A DNA stretch of 64,000 bases. It comes from Streptomyces sclerotialus (lineage in GTDB: Bacteria; Actinomycetota; Actinomycetes; Streptomycetales; Streptomycetaceae). The DNA lies in NCBI GenBank assembly GCA_000719105.1, contig JODX01000030.1, forward strand, positions 1 to 64,000, read 5' to 3'. Within the stretch, counting starts at the first letter, position 1; each line of letters starts with the position of its first letter. A program made the translations under genes and the position numbers. This document shows, one piece after another, positions 1 through 8,072 of this stretch. Below the pieces are notes generated by a model. The model ran no database searches. It worked only from the letters and a program-made list of their open reading frames with translations, and was not told the origin of the DNA.

Positions 1-2193
1 AAGTCGGCCGTGGCCTTCGGCGCCCTCCTCTCCGAGGGCATCGGCGACACCATCCGCGTCTCGCTCAGCGCGCCGCCGGTGGAGGAGATCAAGGTCGGCG
101 CCCAGATCCTGGAGTCGCTGGGCCTCCGGCAGCGGCGGCTGGAGATCGTCTCGTGTCCCTCGTGCGGGCGGGCGCAGGTCGACGTCTACAAGCTGGCCGA
201 GGAGGTCACGGCCGGCCTGACGGGCATGGAGGTCCCCCTCCGCGTCGCGGTCATGGGCTGTGTCGTCAACGGCCCCGGCGAGGCGCGCGAGGCGGACCTG
301 GGCGTGGCCTCCGGCAACGGCAAGGGCCAGATCTTCGTGAAGGGCGAGGTCATCAAGACCGTGCCCGAGTCGAAGATCGTGGAGACCTTCCTCGTGCACG
401 CGGTCGCCAGGACCGGCGGGCACCTGGGGCCCAATTTGGGGGTGGTGGAACTGACCATCGCCCTCCACCGGGTCTTCGAGTCGCCCGTCGACCGCATCGT
501 GTGGGACACCGGGCACCAGGCATACGTCCACAAACTGCTGACCGGGCGCCAGGACTTCTCCAAGCTGCGCGGCAAGGGCGGCCTGTCCGGCTACCCGTCG
601 CGCGAGGAGTCCGAGCACGACATCGTCGAGAACAGCCACGCCTCCACCGCTCTCGGCTGGGCGGACGGGCTCGCCAAGGCCCGCCAGGTGCAGGGAGAGA
701 AAGGCCATGTCGTCGCGGTCGTCGGCGACGGCGCCCTCACCGGCGGCATGGCCTGGGAGGCGCTCAACAACATCGCGGCCGCCCGGAACCGGCCGCTGAT
801 CATCATCGTCAACGACAACGAGCGGTCGTACGCCCCGACCATCGGCGGCCTCGCGAACCACCTCGCGACCCTCCGCACGACCGACGGCTACGAGAAGGTC
901 CTGGCCTGGGGCAAGGACGTACTGCTGCGCACCCCGTTCGTCGGCACCACCCTCTACGAGTCGCTGCACGGCGCGAAGAAGGGCTTCAAGGACGCGTTCG
1001 CGCCGCAGGGCATGTTCGAGGACCTGGGGCTGAAGTACGTCGGGCCGATCGACGGGCACGACGTGCAGGCCGTCGAGTCGGCGCTCAGGCGCGCGAAACG
1101 CTTCCACGGTCCGGTGCTGGTCCACTGCCTCACCGAGAAGGGCCGCGGTTGCCGGCCGGCCCTCGCCCACGAGCAGGACCGCTTCCACACCGTCGGCGTG
1201 ATGGACCCGCTCACCTGTGAACCGCTGGCCCCGTCCGACGGGCCCTCCTGGACCTCGGTGTTCGGCGACGAGATCGTGCGGATCGGCGAGGAGCGCGACG
1301 ACGTCGTGGCGATCACGGCGGCCATGCTGCACCCGGTCGGGCTCGGTGCCTTCGCCGAGCGGTTCCCGGACCGGGTGTGGGACGTCGGGATCGCCGAGCA
1401 GCACGCGGCCGTGTCGGCGGCCGGGCTCGCCACCGGGGGACTGCACCCGGTCGTCGCCGTCTACGCCACCTTCCTCAACCGCGCCTTCGACCAGCTGCTC
1501 ATGGATGTCGCGCTGCACCGCTGCGGGGTGACGTTCGTGCTGGACCGGGCCGGTGTGACGGGCGTCGACGGCCCCTCGCACAACGGCATGTGGGACCTGT
1601 CCGTCCTCCAGGTCGTACCGGGCCTGCGCATCGCAGCCCCGCGCGACGCCGGCCAGCTCAGGGCGCAGCTGCGGGAGGGGGTCGCGGTCGACGACGCGCC
1701 GACCGTGGTCCGCTTCCCGAAGGAGTCCGTGGGGCCCGACATCCCGGCGGTGGACCGGGTGGGCGGCATGGACGTCCTCCACCGGGACCGGGACCGGCCG
1801 GAGGTGCTGTTCGTCTCCGTCGGCGTCATGGCCCCGGTCTGCCTGCAGGCCGCCGACCTGCTCCAGGCCCGCGGCATCGGCTGCACCGTCGTCGACCCGC
1901 GCTGGGTCAGGCCCGTCGACCCGGGGCTGCCCGCACTGGCCGCCCGGCACCGGCTGGTGGCGGTCGTGGAGGACAACAGCCGGGCCGCAGGGGTCGGCTC
2001 GGCGGTGGCGCTGGCCCTCGGGGACGCCGACGTCGACGTGCCCGTACGGCGTTTCGGTATCCCGGAGCGGTTCCTCGCCCACGCCAAACGGGCCGAGGTG
2101 CTGGCCGACGTGGGCCTGACGCCGGTGGAGATCGCCGGGCGGATCAGCGCCGTCCTGGCCGCCAAGGACGAGCTCGCCGAGGAGACGACGTGA
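1..2193 (+). CDS. IspG C-terminus fused in frame to 1-deoxy-D-xylulose-5-phosphate synthase (partial at left edge)
   Basis: Two MEP-pathway enzymes read as one frame. The first ~126 codons are the C-terminal part of IspG (4-hydroxy-3-methylbut-2-enyl diphosphate synthase) with its Fe-S ligands: CPSCGR (about 50) and [10 protein letters not shown] (about 84). At about 382-390 the frame passes from IVET of IspG to [11 protein letters not shown] of Dxs and runs to a normal Dxs C-terminus. The ThDP motif GDGALTGG (239-246) and catalytic Glu in IAEQH (463) are present. Missing are the usual IspG tail, a stop, an intergenic gap and roughly 30-35 N-terminal residues of Dxs. The frame is open to base 1, so the IspG start lies outside. 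The Dxs catalytic core looks complete. It overlaps the next gene as TGATG. In Streptomyces, ispG and dxs are neighbours in the hopanoid cluster, so a small deletion or assembly collapse is the simplest origin. Confidence 0.85.
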   Translation, partial: KSAVAFGALLSEGIGDTIRVSLSAPPVEEIKVGAQILESLGLRQRRLEIVSCPSCGRAQVDVYKLAEEVTAGLTGMEVPLRVAVMGCVVNGPGEAREADLGVASGNGKGQIFVKGEVIKTVPESKIVETFLVHAVARTGGHLGPNLGVVELTIALHRVFESPVDRIVWDTGHQAYVHKLLTGRQDFSKLRGKGGLSGYPSREESEHDIVENSHASTALGWADGLAKARQVQGEKGHVVAVVGDGALTGGMAWEALNNIAAARNRPLIIIVNDNERSYAPTIGGLANHLATLRTTDGYEKVLAWGKDVLLRTPFVGTTLYESLHGAKKGFKDAFAPQGMFEDLGLKYVGPIDGHDVQAVESALRRAKRFHGPVLVHCLTEKGRGCRPALAHEQDRFHTVGVMDPLTCEPLAPSDGPSWTSVFGDEIVRIGEERDDVVAITAAMLHPVGLGAFAERFPDRVWDVGIAEQHAAVSAAGLATGGLHPVVAVYATFLNRAFDQLLMDVALHRCGVTFVLDRAGVTGVDGPSHNGMWDLSVLQVVPGLRIAAPRDAGQLRAQLREGVAVDDAPTVVRFPKESVGPDIPAVDRVGGMDVLHRDRDRPEVLFVSVGVMAPVCLQAADLLQARGIGCTVVDPRWVRPVDPGLPALAARHRLVAVVEDNSRAAGVGSAVALALGDADVDVPVRRFGIPERFLAHAKRAEVLADVGLTPVEIAGRISAVLAAKDELAEETT

Positions 2194-3638
2194 TGACCGC
2201 AGCGGAAGGGCCGGCGGGTCCGGCGGACACCGGGGAACCGGCAGGTCCGGCGGGCGCCGGAGAGTTCGACCTCGTAGGGCTCCTCGCCGAGCGCGGGGCC
2301 GAGCGCTACGACCTCCACACCCGGCATCTGAACCACCAGCTCCCGCGCATGCTGCACACCATCGGCTTCGACAAGGTGTACGAGCGGGCGGAGGGCGCCC
2401 ACTTCTGGGACGCGGACGGCAACGACTACCTGGACATGCTCGCCGGGTTCGGGGTGATGGCCGTGGGCCGCCACCATCCCGTGGTCCGCAAGGCTCTGCA
2501 CGACGTCCTCGACGCCTCCCTCGCCGACCTCACCCGCTTCGACTGCCAGCCCCTGCCCGGGCTGCTGGCGGAGCGGCTGCTCGCCCACAGCCCGCACCTG
2601 GACCGGGTGTTCTTCGGCAACAGCGGCACGGAGGCCGTGGAGACCGCCCTGAAGTTCGCCCGGTACGCGACGGGCCGGCCCCGCGTCCTGTACTGCGCGC
2701 ACGCCTTCCACGGGCTCACCACCGGCGCCCTGTCCGTGAACGGCGAGGCCGCCTTCCGCGACGGCTTCGCACCCCTGCTCCCGGACACGGCGGTCCCGCT
2801 GGGCGACCTGGACGCCCTGGAGCGGGAGCTGTGCGAGGACGACGTGGCGGCGCTCATCGTCGAGCCGATCCAGGGCAAGGGCGTGTACGAGGCCCCGCCC
2901 GGCTACCTCCGTGCCGCCCAGGACCTGGTGCACGCGCACGGGGCGCTGCTCATCGCCGACGAGGTGCAGACCGGGCTCGGCCGCACGGGCGACTTCTACG
3001 CCTACCAGTACGAGCCCGGTGTGGAGCCGGACCTCGTCTGCGTGGCGAAAGGGCTCTCCGGCGGGTACGTGCCCGTCGGGGCGACCCTCGGCAAGGACTG
3101 GATCTTCAAGAAGGTCTACTCGTCGATGGACCGCGTCCTCGTCCACTCGGCGAGCTTCGGCGCCAACGCCCAGGCCATGGCCGCGGGCCTCGCCGTGCTG
3201 TCGGTCCTGGAGAACGAGCGGCTGGTCGCGCACGCCCGGGCCATGGGGGAGCGGCTGACGTCCCGGCTCAGGGCCCTGATCGACAAGTACGAGCTGCTCG
3301 CCGACGTCCGCGGCCGTGGCCTGATGATCGGCATCGAGTTCGGGCGGCCCTCGTCGCTGCGGCTGCGCAGCCGCTGGACCGTGCTCCAGGCCGCCCGCAA
3401 GGGACTGTTCGCGCAGATGGTGGTCGTACCGCTGCTGCGCCGGCACCGCATCCTCACCCAGGTCTCCGGCGACCACCTGGAGGTGATCAAGCTGATTCCG
3501 CCGCTGGTCGTCGACGAGACGGACGTCGACCGCTTCGTGGACGCCTTCGCGGACGTCATGGATGACGCGCACAGCGGGAACGGGCTGCTGTGGGACTTCG
3601 GGAAGACGCTGATGAGGCAGGCGGTGGCCCACCGGTAG
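2193..3638 (+). CDS. hpnO: HpnO-type class III aminotransferase (hopanoid side-chain amination)
   Basis: PLP-dependent aminotransferase of class III, 481 aa from the ATG that overlaps the upstream stop. The first ~25 residues are a Pro/Gly/Ala-rich extension. The fold-type I core follows, with GNSGTEAVETALK, the PLP-phosphate region HAFHGLT, the cofactor Asp in LIADEVQTGLGRTG and the Schiff-base Lys in CVAKGLSGG (Lys286). Its place directly after ispG-dxs matches the Streptomyces hopanoid cluster, where this family (HpnO) converts a bacteriohopane aldehyde to aminobacteriohopanetriol. The specific substrate is inferred from that context; the sequence alone would also fit an ornithine/acetylornithine-like aminotransferase. 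Confidence 0.85.
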   Translation: MTAAEGPAGPADTGEPAGPAGAGEFDLVGLLAERGAERYDLHTRHLNHQLPRMLHTIGFDKVYERAEGAHFWDADGNDYLDMLAGFGVMAVGRHHPVVRKALHDVLDASLADLTRFDCQPLPGLLAERLLAHSPHLDRVFFGNSGTEAVETALKFARYATGRPRVLYCAHAFHGLTTGALSVNGEAAFRDGFAPLLPDTAVPLGDLDALERELCEDDVAALIVEPIQGKGVYEAPPGYLRAAQDLVHAHGALLIADEVQTGLGRTGDFYAYQYEPGVEPDLVCVAKGLSGGYVPVGATLGKDWIFKKVYSSMDRVLVHSASFGANAQAMAAGLAVLSVLENERLVAHARAMGERLTSRLRALIDKYELLADVRGRGLMIGIEFGRPSSLRLRSRWTVLQAARKGLFAQMVVVPLLRRHRILTQVSGDHLEVIKLIPPLVVDETDVDRFVDAFADVMDDAHSGNGLLWDFGKTLMRQAVAHR

Positions 3639-3673
3639 GGAGCCCCCTTCGCGCATGCGGGAATGCTGCCGCT

Positions 3674-3708
3674 TTGCCTGACAGGCAAGAAACTTGCCGC
3701 TCGGGCAA
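3674..3708 (+). promoter_or_regulatory. Twin palindromic operator TTGCC-N5-GGCAA
   Basis: Two identical-consensus inverted repeats, TTGCC-N5-GGCAA, lie at 3674-3688 and 3694-3708. Their centres are 20 bp apart, two helical turns, so two dimers would sit on the same DNA face. They end 20 bp before the start of the XRE-cupin gene at 3729, which suggests autoregulation. Binding is inferred. Confidence 0.6.
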
Positions 3709-3728
3709 AAGTGCGGCTGAATGGGTGC

Positions 3729-4340
3729 ATGAGCGCCCCAGCCCCCGAGCCCGGGCCGGTCGACGACCTGCCCGCCGTGGCCCCGCAACTGCGTAGCCTG
3801 CGGCACCGCGCCTCCCTCACCCTCGAGGCAGCCGCCCGGACCGCCGGGCTGTCGGCCGCGCACCTCTCGCGGCTGGAGACCGGCCACCGCCAGCCCTCCC
3901 TGCCCGTGCTGCTCACGCTCGCCCGGGTCTACGGTACGACGGTCTCCGAACTGCTGGGCGAGACGGTCCCCGAACGTGACGCGATCGTCCGCGCCGCCGA
4001 CATGGAACCCACGCGCGCGGGCGGCTGGACCTACTGGCCGGCGGGCGCCCCCGGCCGGGGGATGCAGTCCCTGCGGGTGCACGTCCCGTACGGCTCGCAG
4101 GGCGACATCGTGCGCGTCCACCCCGGCGAGGAGTGGCTGTACGTCCTGAAGGGCCGGCTGCGGCTGCGCCTCGCGGACGCCGCGCACGTACTCCTGCCCG
4201 GGGACAGCGCGCACTTCGACTCGCTGACCCCGCACCGGATCGCCGCCGCCGACGAGGACGGTGCCGACCTGCTCTTCGTCCACACCCTGCTGCAGAGCCC
4301 GGCCACTGCGCTGTGCCTCGGCCCGATCACCCCGGAGTGA
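3729..4340 (+). CDS. XRE-family regulator with C-terminal cupin domain
   Basis: 203 aa from ATG 3729. An earlier in-frame ATG at 3663 would put the twin operator inside the gene and is not preferred. Residues ~18-70 form a helix-turn-helix of the XRE/SinR type (LSAAHLSRLETGHRQPS), and ~100-195 a cupin barrel (HPGEEWLYVLKG, LLPGDSAHF). The pair is typical of regulators that sense a small ligand with the cupin. There is no strong Shine-Dalgarno. It follows hpnO by 90 bp and is followed after 4 bp by a tiny membrane protein. Target unknown; its own promoter is the likeliest through the paired palindromes. Confidence 0.85.
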   Translation: MSAPAPEPGPVDDLPAVAPQLRSLRHRASLTLEAAARTAGLSAAHLSRLETGHRQPSLPVLLTLARVYGTTVSELLGETVPERDAIVRAADMEPTRAGGWTYWPAGAPGRGMQSLRVHVPYGSQGDIVRVHPGEEWLYVLKGRLRLRLADAAHVLLPGDSAHFDSLTPHRIAAADEDGADLLFVHTLLQSPATALCLGPITPE

Positions 4341-4344
4341 CCCC

Positions 4345-4464
4345 GTGAGCGACCTGGAAACGAAGTTCCCCCGTGGCCTGTGGGTCCGGCTGATCATCTA
4401 CATCGCGGTCGGCCACCTCTTCGCCGCCTTCATCTGGCTGCTGTTCGAGGTGGGCGCCAAGTGA
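4345..4464 (+). CDS. Small single-span membrane protein, 39 aa
   Basis: GTG start 4 bp after the regulator stop. The 39-aa product has a charged N-terminus (SDLETKFPRGLWVR) and one hydrophobic helix (LIIYIAVGHLFAAFIWLLF). Small proteins of this kind follow XRE-cupin genes in many Streptomyces; from memory they are filed as DUF6126. The tight spacing argues for co-expression with the regulator. Function unknown. Confidence 0.7.
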   Translation: MSDLETKFPRGLWVRLIIYIAVGHLFAAFIWLLFEVGAK

Positions 4465-4470
4465 CCGGCG

Positions 4471-4493
4471 GCGGGGCCGGGCCCGAGCCCCGC
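4471..4493. terminator. Hairpin between convergent genes
   Basis: Seven-bp stem (GCGGGGC / GCCCCGC) with a 9-nt loop in the 48-bp gap between two convergent genes. No clear T-tract; a bidirectional terminator is inferred. Confidence 0.4.
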
Positions 4494-4512
4494 CACTACG
4501 GGCTCTGGCCGC

Positions 4513-5310
4513 TCAGTCCAGCAGCCGTTCCCGGAGCCGCTCCCGCACCTCCGGAGTGAGGCCGAGGCCCGTCTCCAGGTACGTGTCCACCCCGCCCCAC
4601 TTCTCCCCGATCGCGTCGAAGGCCGCCTGGAGGTACTCGGCGCGCGCGTCGAACAGCGGGCTGAGCAGTTCCATGACCTCGGGCGAGTAGGCGCTCGCGG
4701 CCTTCGAGCTGCGGTGCACCTTGTAGCGGCGGTGTGTGGCGTTCGACTCCAGGTAGTCGGCGACGATCGCCTCGCGCTCGACGCCGAGGGCGAGCAGCGT
4801 CACCGCTATCGACAGCCCCGCGCGGTCCTTGCCCGCCGCGCAGTGCATCAGCGCGGGCACGCTGTCCTCGGCCAGCGCGTGCAGCACCCGGGAGTGCTCC
4901 GCCGTGCGCGTGGTGATGATCGTGCGGTACGAGCCGATCATCCGATCCGCGCCCTTGCCGTCGTCCAGGATCGAGCGCAGCTGGTCGAGGTCGCCGTCGC
5001 GCACCAGCCGCCAGAACTCGGCGCCGTCCGCCGGGTCGCTCAGCGGCAGGTTCACATTGCGCACGCCGGGCAGCTCGATGTCCGGGCCCTCCAGCTTCTG
5101 GTCGGCGGCGTTGCGGAAGTCGAAGACCGTGTGCAGGCCGAGGGAGGCCAGGAACGCGGCGTCCTCGCCGTTCGCGTGCGCCAGGTGACCGCTGCGGAAC
5201 AGCCGCCCCCGGGCCACGCGCCGGCCGTCCACGGTCGGCAGCCCGCCCACGTCACGGAAGTTGCGCACGGAAGTCAGCTCGGGCTCGGTCGACGGGATCT
5301 GCTGCGTCAC
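4513..5310 (-). CDS. Protein tyrosine/serine phosphatase
   Basis: 265 aa from GTG 5310, preceded by a good ribosome site (GGGAGGAG). Carries the Cys-based phosphatase P-loop HCAAGKDRAG with nucleophile Cys157, and the N-terminal NFRDVGG motif of the tyrosine phosphatase family related to MptpB and lipid phosphatases. The general acid probably lies in the central DPADG / DGDLDQ region but cannot be fixed by eye. It is monocistronic, convergent with the XRE operon and divergent from the GH36 gene. Substrate unknown: phosphotyrosine, phosphoserine or phosphoinositide are all possible for this family. Confidence 0.85.
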   Translation of the reverse strand: MTQQIPSTEPELTSVRNFRDVGGLPTVDGRRVARGRLFRSGHLAHANGEDAAFLASLGLHTVFDFRNAADQKLEGPDIELPGVRNVNLPLSDPADGAEFWRLVRDGDLDQLRSILDDGKGADRMIGSYRTIITTRTAEHSRVLHALAEDSVPALMHCAAGKDRAGLSIAVTLLALGVEREAIVADYLESNATHRRYKVHRSSKAASAYSPEVMELLSPLFDARAEYLQAAFDAIGEKWGGVDTYLETGLGLTPEVRERLRERLLD

Positions 5311-5491
5311 GTAGGGCTCCTCCCACCAGGCCGTCGGCGGTGCGCGGCTCGGCACGCCGACAGGTGCGCCCTTGACGATACGACATGAGTGCGCAGGGCA
5401 AGGAGTTCCCCCGCACCGTTGCCAGGCACGTCCCACGAGCTTGATGATGTTGACGCCTGATCGCCTGTGTTCGGATCTGTGTCAGAGCTGT

Positions 5492-5518
5492 CGGATCTAT
5501 CGGATCTATCGGATCTAT
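5492..5518 (+). repeat. Three tandem 9-bp repeats (CGGATCTAT) before the alpha-galactosidase
   Basis: Exact 9-bp unit three times at 5492-5500, 5501-5509 and 5510-5518, ending 9 bp before the gene start; a related TCGGATCTGT lies at 5471-5480. Their position at the 5' leader suggests an operator or an expanded microsatellite; no regulator is known. Confidence 0.7.
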
Positions 5519-5527
5519 AGGGGTGCC

Positions 5528-7606
5528 ATGTTGGAGATCGGCGGAGACGGCCGCACCTGGCTCCTGTCGGGACCGGCCAGCAGCTACGCGCTGCGCCTCA
5601 CCGAGGACGACGAACTGCTGCACCTCCACTGGGGCGCACGCATCGGGCTCGCCGACGCCGAGGAGCTCGCAGCCCGGCCGCTGCCCCCGCACTGGCCCTT
5701 CGAGTCCCGGCTCGACGGGCGCGAGGAGTACCCGGTCGAGGGCGGCGCCCGCTTCGTACGGCCCGCGCTGTCCGTCCGCACGGACGAGGTGCGCGGCACC
5801 GAGTGGGCCTTCGCGGAGTACGAGGCGGAGGACGGCGAACTGCGGCTGCGCTTCACCGACCACGGGCTCTCCGTCACCCTGCACTACCGGATGCGCGGCG
5901 ATGTCGTCGAGCGCCGGGTCACCCTCGTCAACGACGGCCCGGCCCCGGTGGAGGTGCTGCGCGCCGACTCCGCGACCTGGACGCTCCCGCCGCGCGAGGA
6001 GGGCTGGCGGCTGTCCCAGCTGCACGGGCGCTGGGCGGCCGAGTCCCGGCTCGTCCGCACGGACCTCACCTACGGCGAGAAGGTCATCGGCAGCCGGCGC
6101 GGGCACACCGGACACCAGCACCTGCCCTGGGTGGCGCTCGACGCCGACGGGGCGACCGAGGAGCGCGGCGAGGTGTACGGATGCGCGCTCGGCTGGTCCG
6201 GCACCTGGCGCATCTGCGTGGCCCAGCTCCCCGACGCGCGCGTGCAGATCACCGGCGGCGCGGGGTACGACGACTCGGGACTGCTGCGGCTGGCGGCGGG
6301 TGAGACGTACACGACGCCCGTCTTCGCCGGACTGTGGAGCGACGGCGGCTTCGGCGGGGCGAGCCGCGCCTGGCACGCGTACCAGCGCGCGTACGTGATC
6401 CCCGACGCGGACCGGGACCGTCCGGTGCTCTACAACTCCTGGGAGGCCACCTACTTCGACATCTCCGAGGACCGGCAGCGCGAGCTGGCGCGACGGGCGG
6501 CGTCCCTCGGCGTCGAGCTGTTCGTGGTCGACGACGGCTGGTTCGGGTCGCGGACCAGCGACCGGGCGGGCCTCGGTGACTGGACGCCCAACCCCGAGCG
6601 CTTCCCGGCCGGGCTCGAGCCGCTCGCGGACCATGTGCACGGGCTCGGCATGCAGTTCGGTATCTGGGTCGAGCCCGAGATGGTCAACCCCGACAGCGAC
6701 CTGTACCGGGCGCACCCCGACTGGGTGCAGTACCGGCCGGGCCGCGCACGGACCGAGTTCCGCAACCAGCTCGTCCTCAACCTCGCGCGCGCGGACGTCC
6801 AGGAGTACCTGTGGGAGCGCCTGGACACACTCCTCGCCGGCGCGCCCGTCGACTACGTCAAGTGGGACTTCAACCGCTGCTTCACCGACGCCGGCTGGCC
6901 CGGTGAGCCGTATCCGCAGAAGCTGTGGGTCGAGCACGTGCACGCCTTCTACGCCCTGCTGGACCGGCTGCGGGCCGCGTATCCGAAGGTCGCCTTCGAG
7001 TCCTGCTCGGGCGGCGGCGGCCGGATCGACCTGGGCGTCCTGTCCCGTACGGACCAGGTGTGGACCTCCGACAACACGGACCCCCTCGACCGGCTCGCCA
7101 TCCAGCACGGCTTCAGCCAGCTCCATCCCGCGCGCGTGATGGCCGCCTGGGTCACCGACAGCCCGAACACCCAGCTCAACGGGCGGGTGAGCTCGCTCCG
7201 CTTCCGCTTTGTCAGCGCCATGGCGGGTGTCCTCGGCATCGGCGGCGACCTCGCCCACTGGAGCGAGCAGGAACTCGTCGAGGCACGGGACTGGGTGGCT
7301 CTCTACAAGCAGATCCGGCCCGTCGTCCAGCGCGGCGACCTCTACCGGCTGCGGCCGCCGGCCGGCGGACTGAGCGCCGTGAGCTACGTCCTCGGCGACG
7401 AGGCCGTCGTCCTGGCCTGGCTCCAGGCCCAGCGGTACGGGGAGCCGCTCGCACCGCTGCGGTTGCGCGGCCTCGACGAAACGGCGACGTATGAGTGCCG
7501 TGAAACGGGGGAGACGTACCGGGGCGCGGTGCTGGTGCACCACGGGCTTCCGCTGGGACTGCGGGGCGATCTCGACGCGACGGTCGTCCGGCTGCGCCGT
7601 ATCTGA
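5528..7606 (+). CDS. Alpha-galactosidase, GH36
   Basis: 692 aa, usual length for bacterial GH36. The order is an N-terminal beta-sandwich, a central TIM barrel from ~300 and a C-terminal beta domain. Visible motifs: LYNSWEATYFD, VVDDGWFG, GIWVEPEMVN, the nucleophile Asp447 in DYVKWDFNR, ESCSGGGGRID, and the acid/base Asp515 in TSDNTDPLDR. It hydrolyses terminal alpha-galactosides such as melibiose or raffinose oligosaccharides. No signal peptide, so cytoplasmic, and no transporter adjoins it. ATG 5528 is chosen because upstream in-frame codons encode only the 9-bp repeat. It diverges from the phosphatase gene. Confidence 0.92.
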   Translation: MLEIGGDGRTWLLSGPASSYALRLTEDDELLHLHWGARIGLADAEELAARPLPPHWPFESRLDGREEYPVEGGARFVRPALSVRTDEVRGTEWAFAEYEAEDGELRLRFTDHGLSVTLHYRMRGDVVERRVTLVNDGPAPVEVLRADSATWTLPPREEGWRLSQLHGRWAAESRLVRTDLTYGEKVIGSRRGHTGHQHLPWVALDADGATEERGEVYGCALGWSGTWRICVAQLPDARVQITGGAGYDDSGLLRLAAGETYTTPVFAGLWSDGGFGGASRAWHAYQRAYVIPDADRDRPVLYNSWEATYFDISEDRQRELARRAASLGVELFVVDDGWFGSRTSDRAGLGDWTPNPERFPAGLEPLADHVHGLGMQFGIWVEPEMVNPDSDLYRAHPDWVQYRPGRARTEFRNQLVLNLARADVQEYLWERLDTLLAGAPVDYVKWDFNRCFTDAGWPGEPYPQKLWVEHVHAFYALLDRLRAAYPKVAFESCSGGGGRIDLGVLSRTDQVWTSDNTDPLDRLAIQHGFSQLHPARVMAAWVTDSPNTQLNGRVSSLRFRFVSAMAGVLGIGGDLAHWSEQELVEARDWVALYKQIRPVVQRGDLYRLRPPAGGLSAVSYVLGDEAVVLAWLQAQRYGEPLAPLRLRGLDETATYECRETGETYRGAVLVHHGLPLGLRGDLDATVVRLRRI

Positions 7607-7724
7607 GCGTTTCGCCCGAAAAGGGGAGATGGGTCCAACTGGCCCGGGAATAAAGGGCACCGGTCGGTGGGTGCGTGACCAGGCTCATATCGTGACGCAG
7701 CGTCGCCGTCACGGACGGGTAACT

Positions 7725-7781
7725 CACCCTGCATCACTGCGGTGTTGACAAGATTCAATGATCGTTGATTGACGCAGGGTG
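7725..7781 (+). promoter_or_regulatory. Nested inverted repeats in the upstream region of the M23 peptidase gene
   Basis: Arms CACCCTGC (7725-7732) and GCAGGGTG (7774-7781) flank a near-palindrome TCAATGATCGTTGA (7755-7768). A possible -35 (TTGACA, 7744-7749) lies inside. A short GACGGGTAA repeat occurs on both sides. This could be an operator or promoter for the riboswitch transcript; no terminator for the GH36 gene was seen. Interpretation tentative. Confidence 0.35.
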
Positions 7782-7882
7782 ACGGGTAATTCGCGCAACC
7801 GCCCGAATTCGAGAGGCACAGGAAATTCTTATGGTTGTCCCGGTGGCCGTAAGTCGCCTACGTTCGGCGTCAATCCGGACGG

Positions 7883-8056
7883 TCGCCGAATCCTGCCGCC
7901 GACCGGAGCCGCCAGAACTCACCCGTGCACGGCAGGAGCGGGGGACCCACAGGTATGACCGCCTGTTCCGGTTCCCGGAACAGGCTAGGGGTTAAGCCGT
8001 GCGCAGCCGCGGCCGGACATCTCCAGTCCGCACCCGACAGCTCACCTCGCAGGCGC
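7883..8056 (+). ncRNA. c-di-AMP riboswitch (ydaO-yuaA type)
   Basis: Conserved features of this riboswitch class are recognisable: the block GGGGGACCCA near 7940-7949, a variable hairpin, AGGGGTTAAGCCG near 7986-7998, and the closing GACAGCTCACCTCGCAGGCG at 8036-8055, which pairs back to CGCC near 7885. It ends about 17 bp before the start of a cell-wall peptidase gene. In Streptomyces this class controls cell-wall hydrolases such as RpfA. Boundaries are approximate. Confidence 0.85.
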
Positions 8057-8072
8057 CGGAGAGGAATCCGTC

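Noticed and set aside
1461..4397. Minus-strand reading frame of 978 codons opposite dxs, hpnO and the XRE gene
   Set aside because: Composition is that of a shadow frame of high-G+C genes (runs of Gly, Arg, Val, His), no domain, and it crosses three real genes.
5252..7660. Minus-strand reading frame of 802 codons opposite the GH36 gene
   Set aside because: Mirror frame of a well-supported enzyme; no start context or family similarity.
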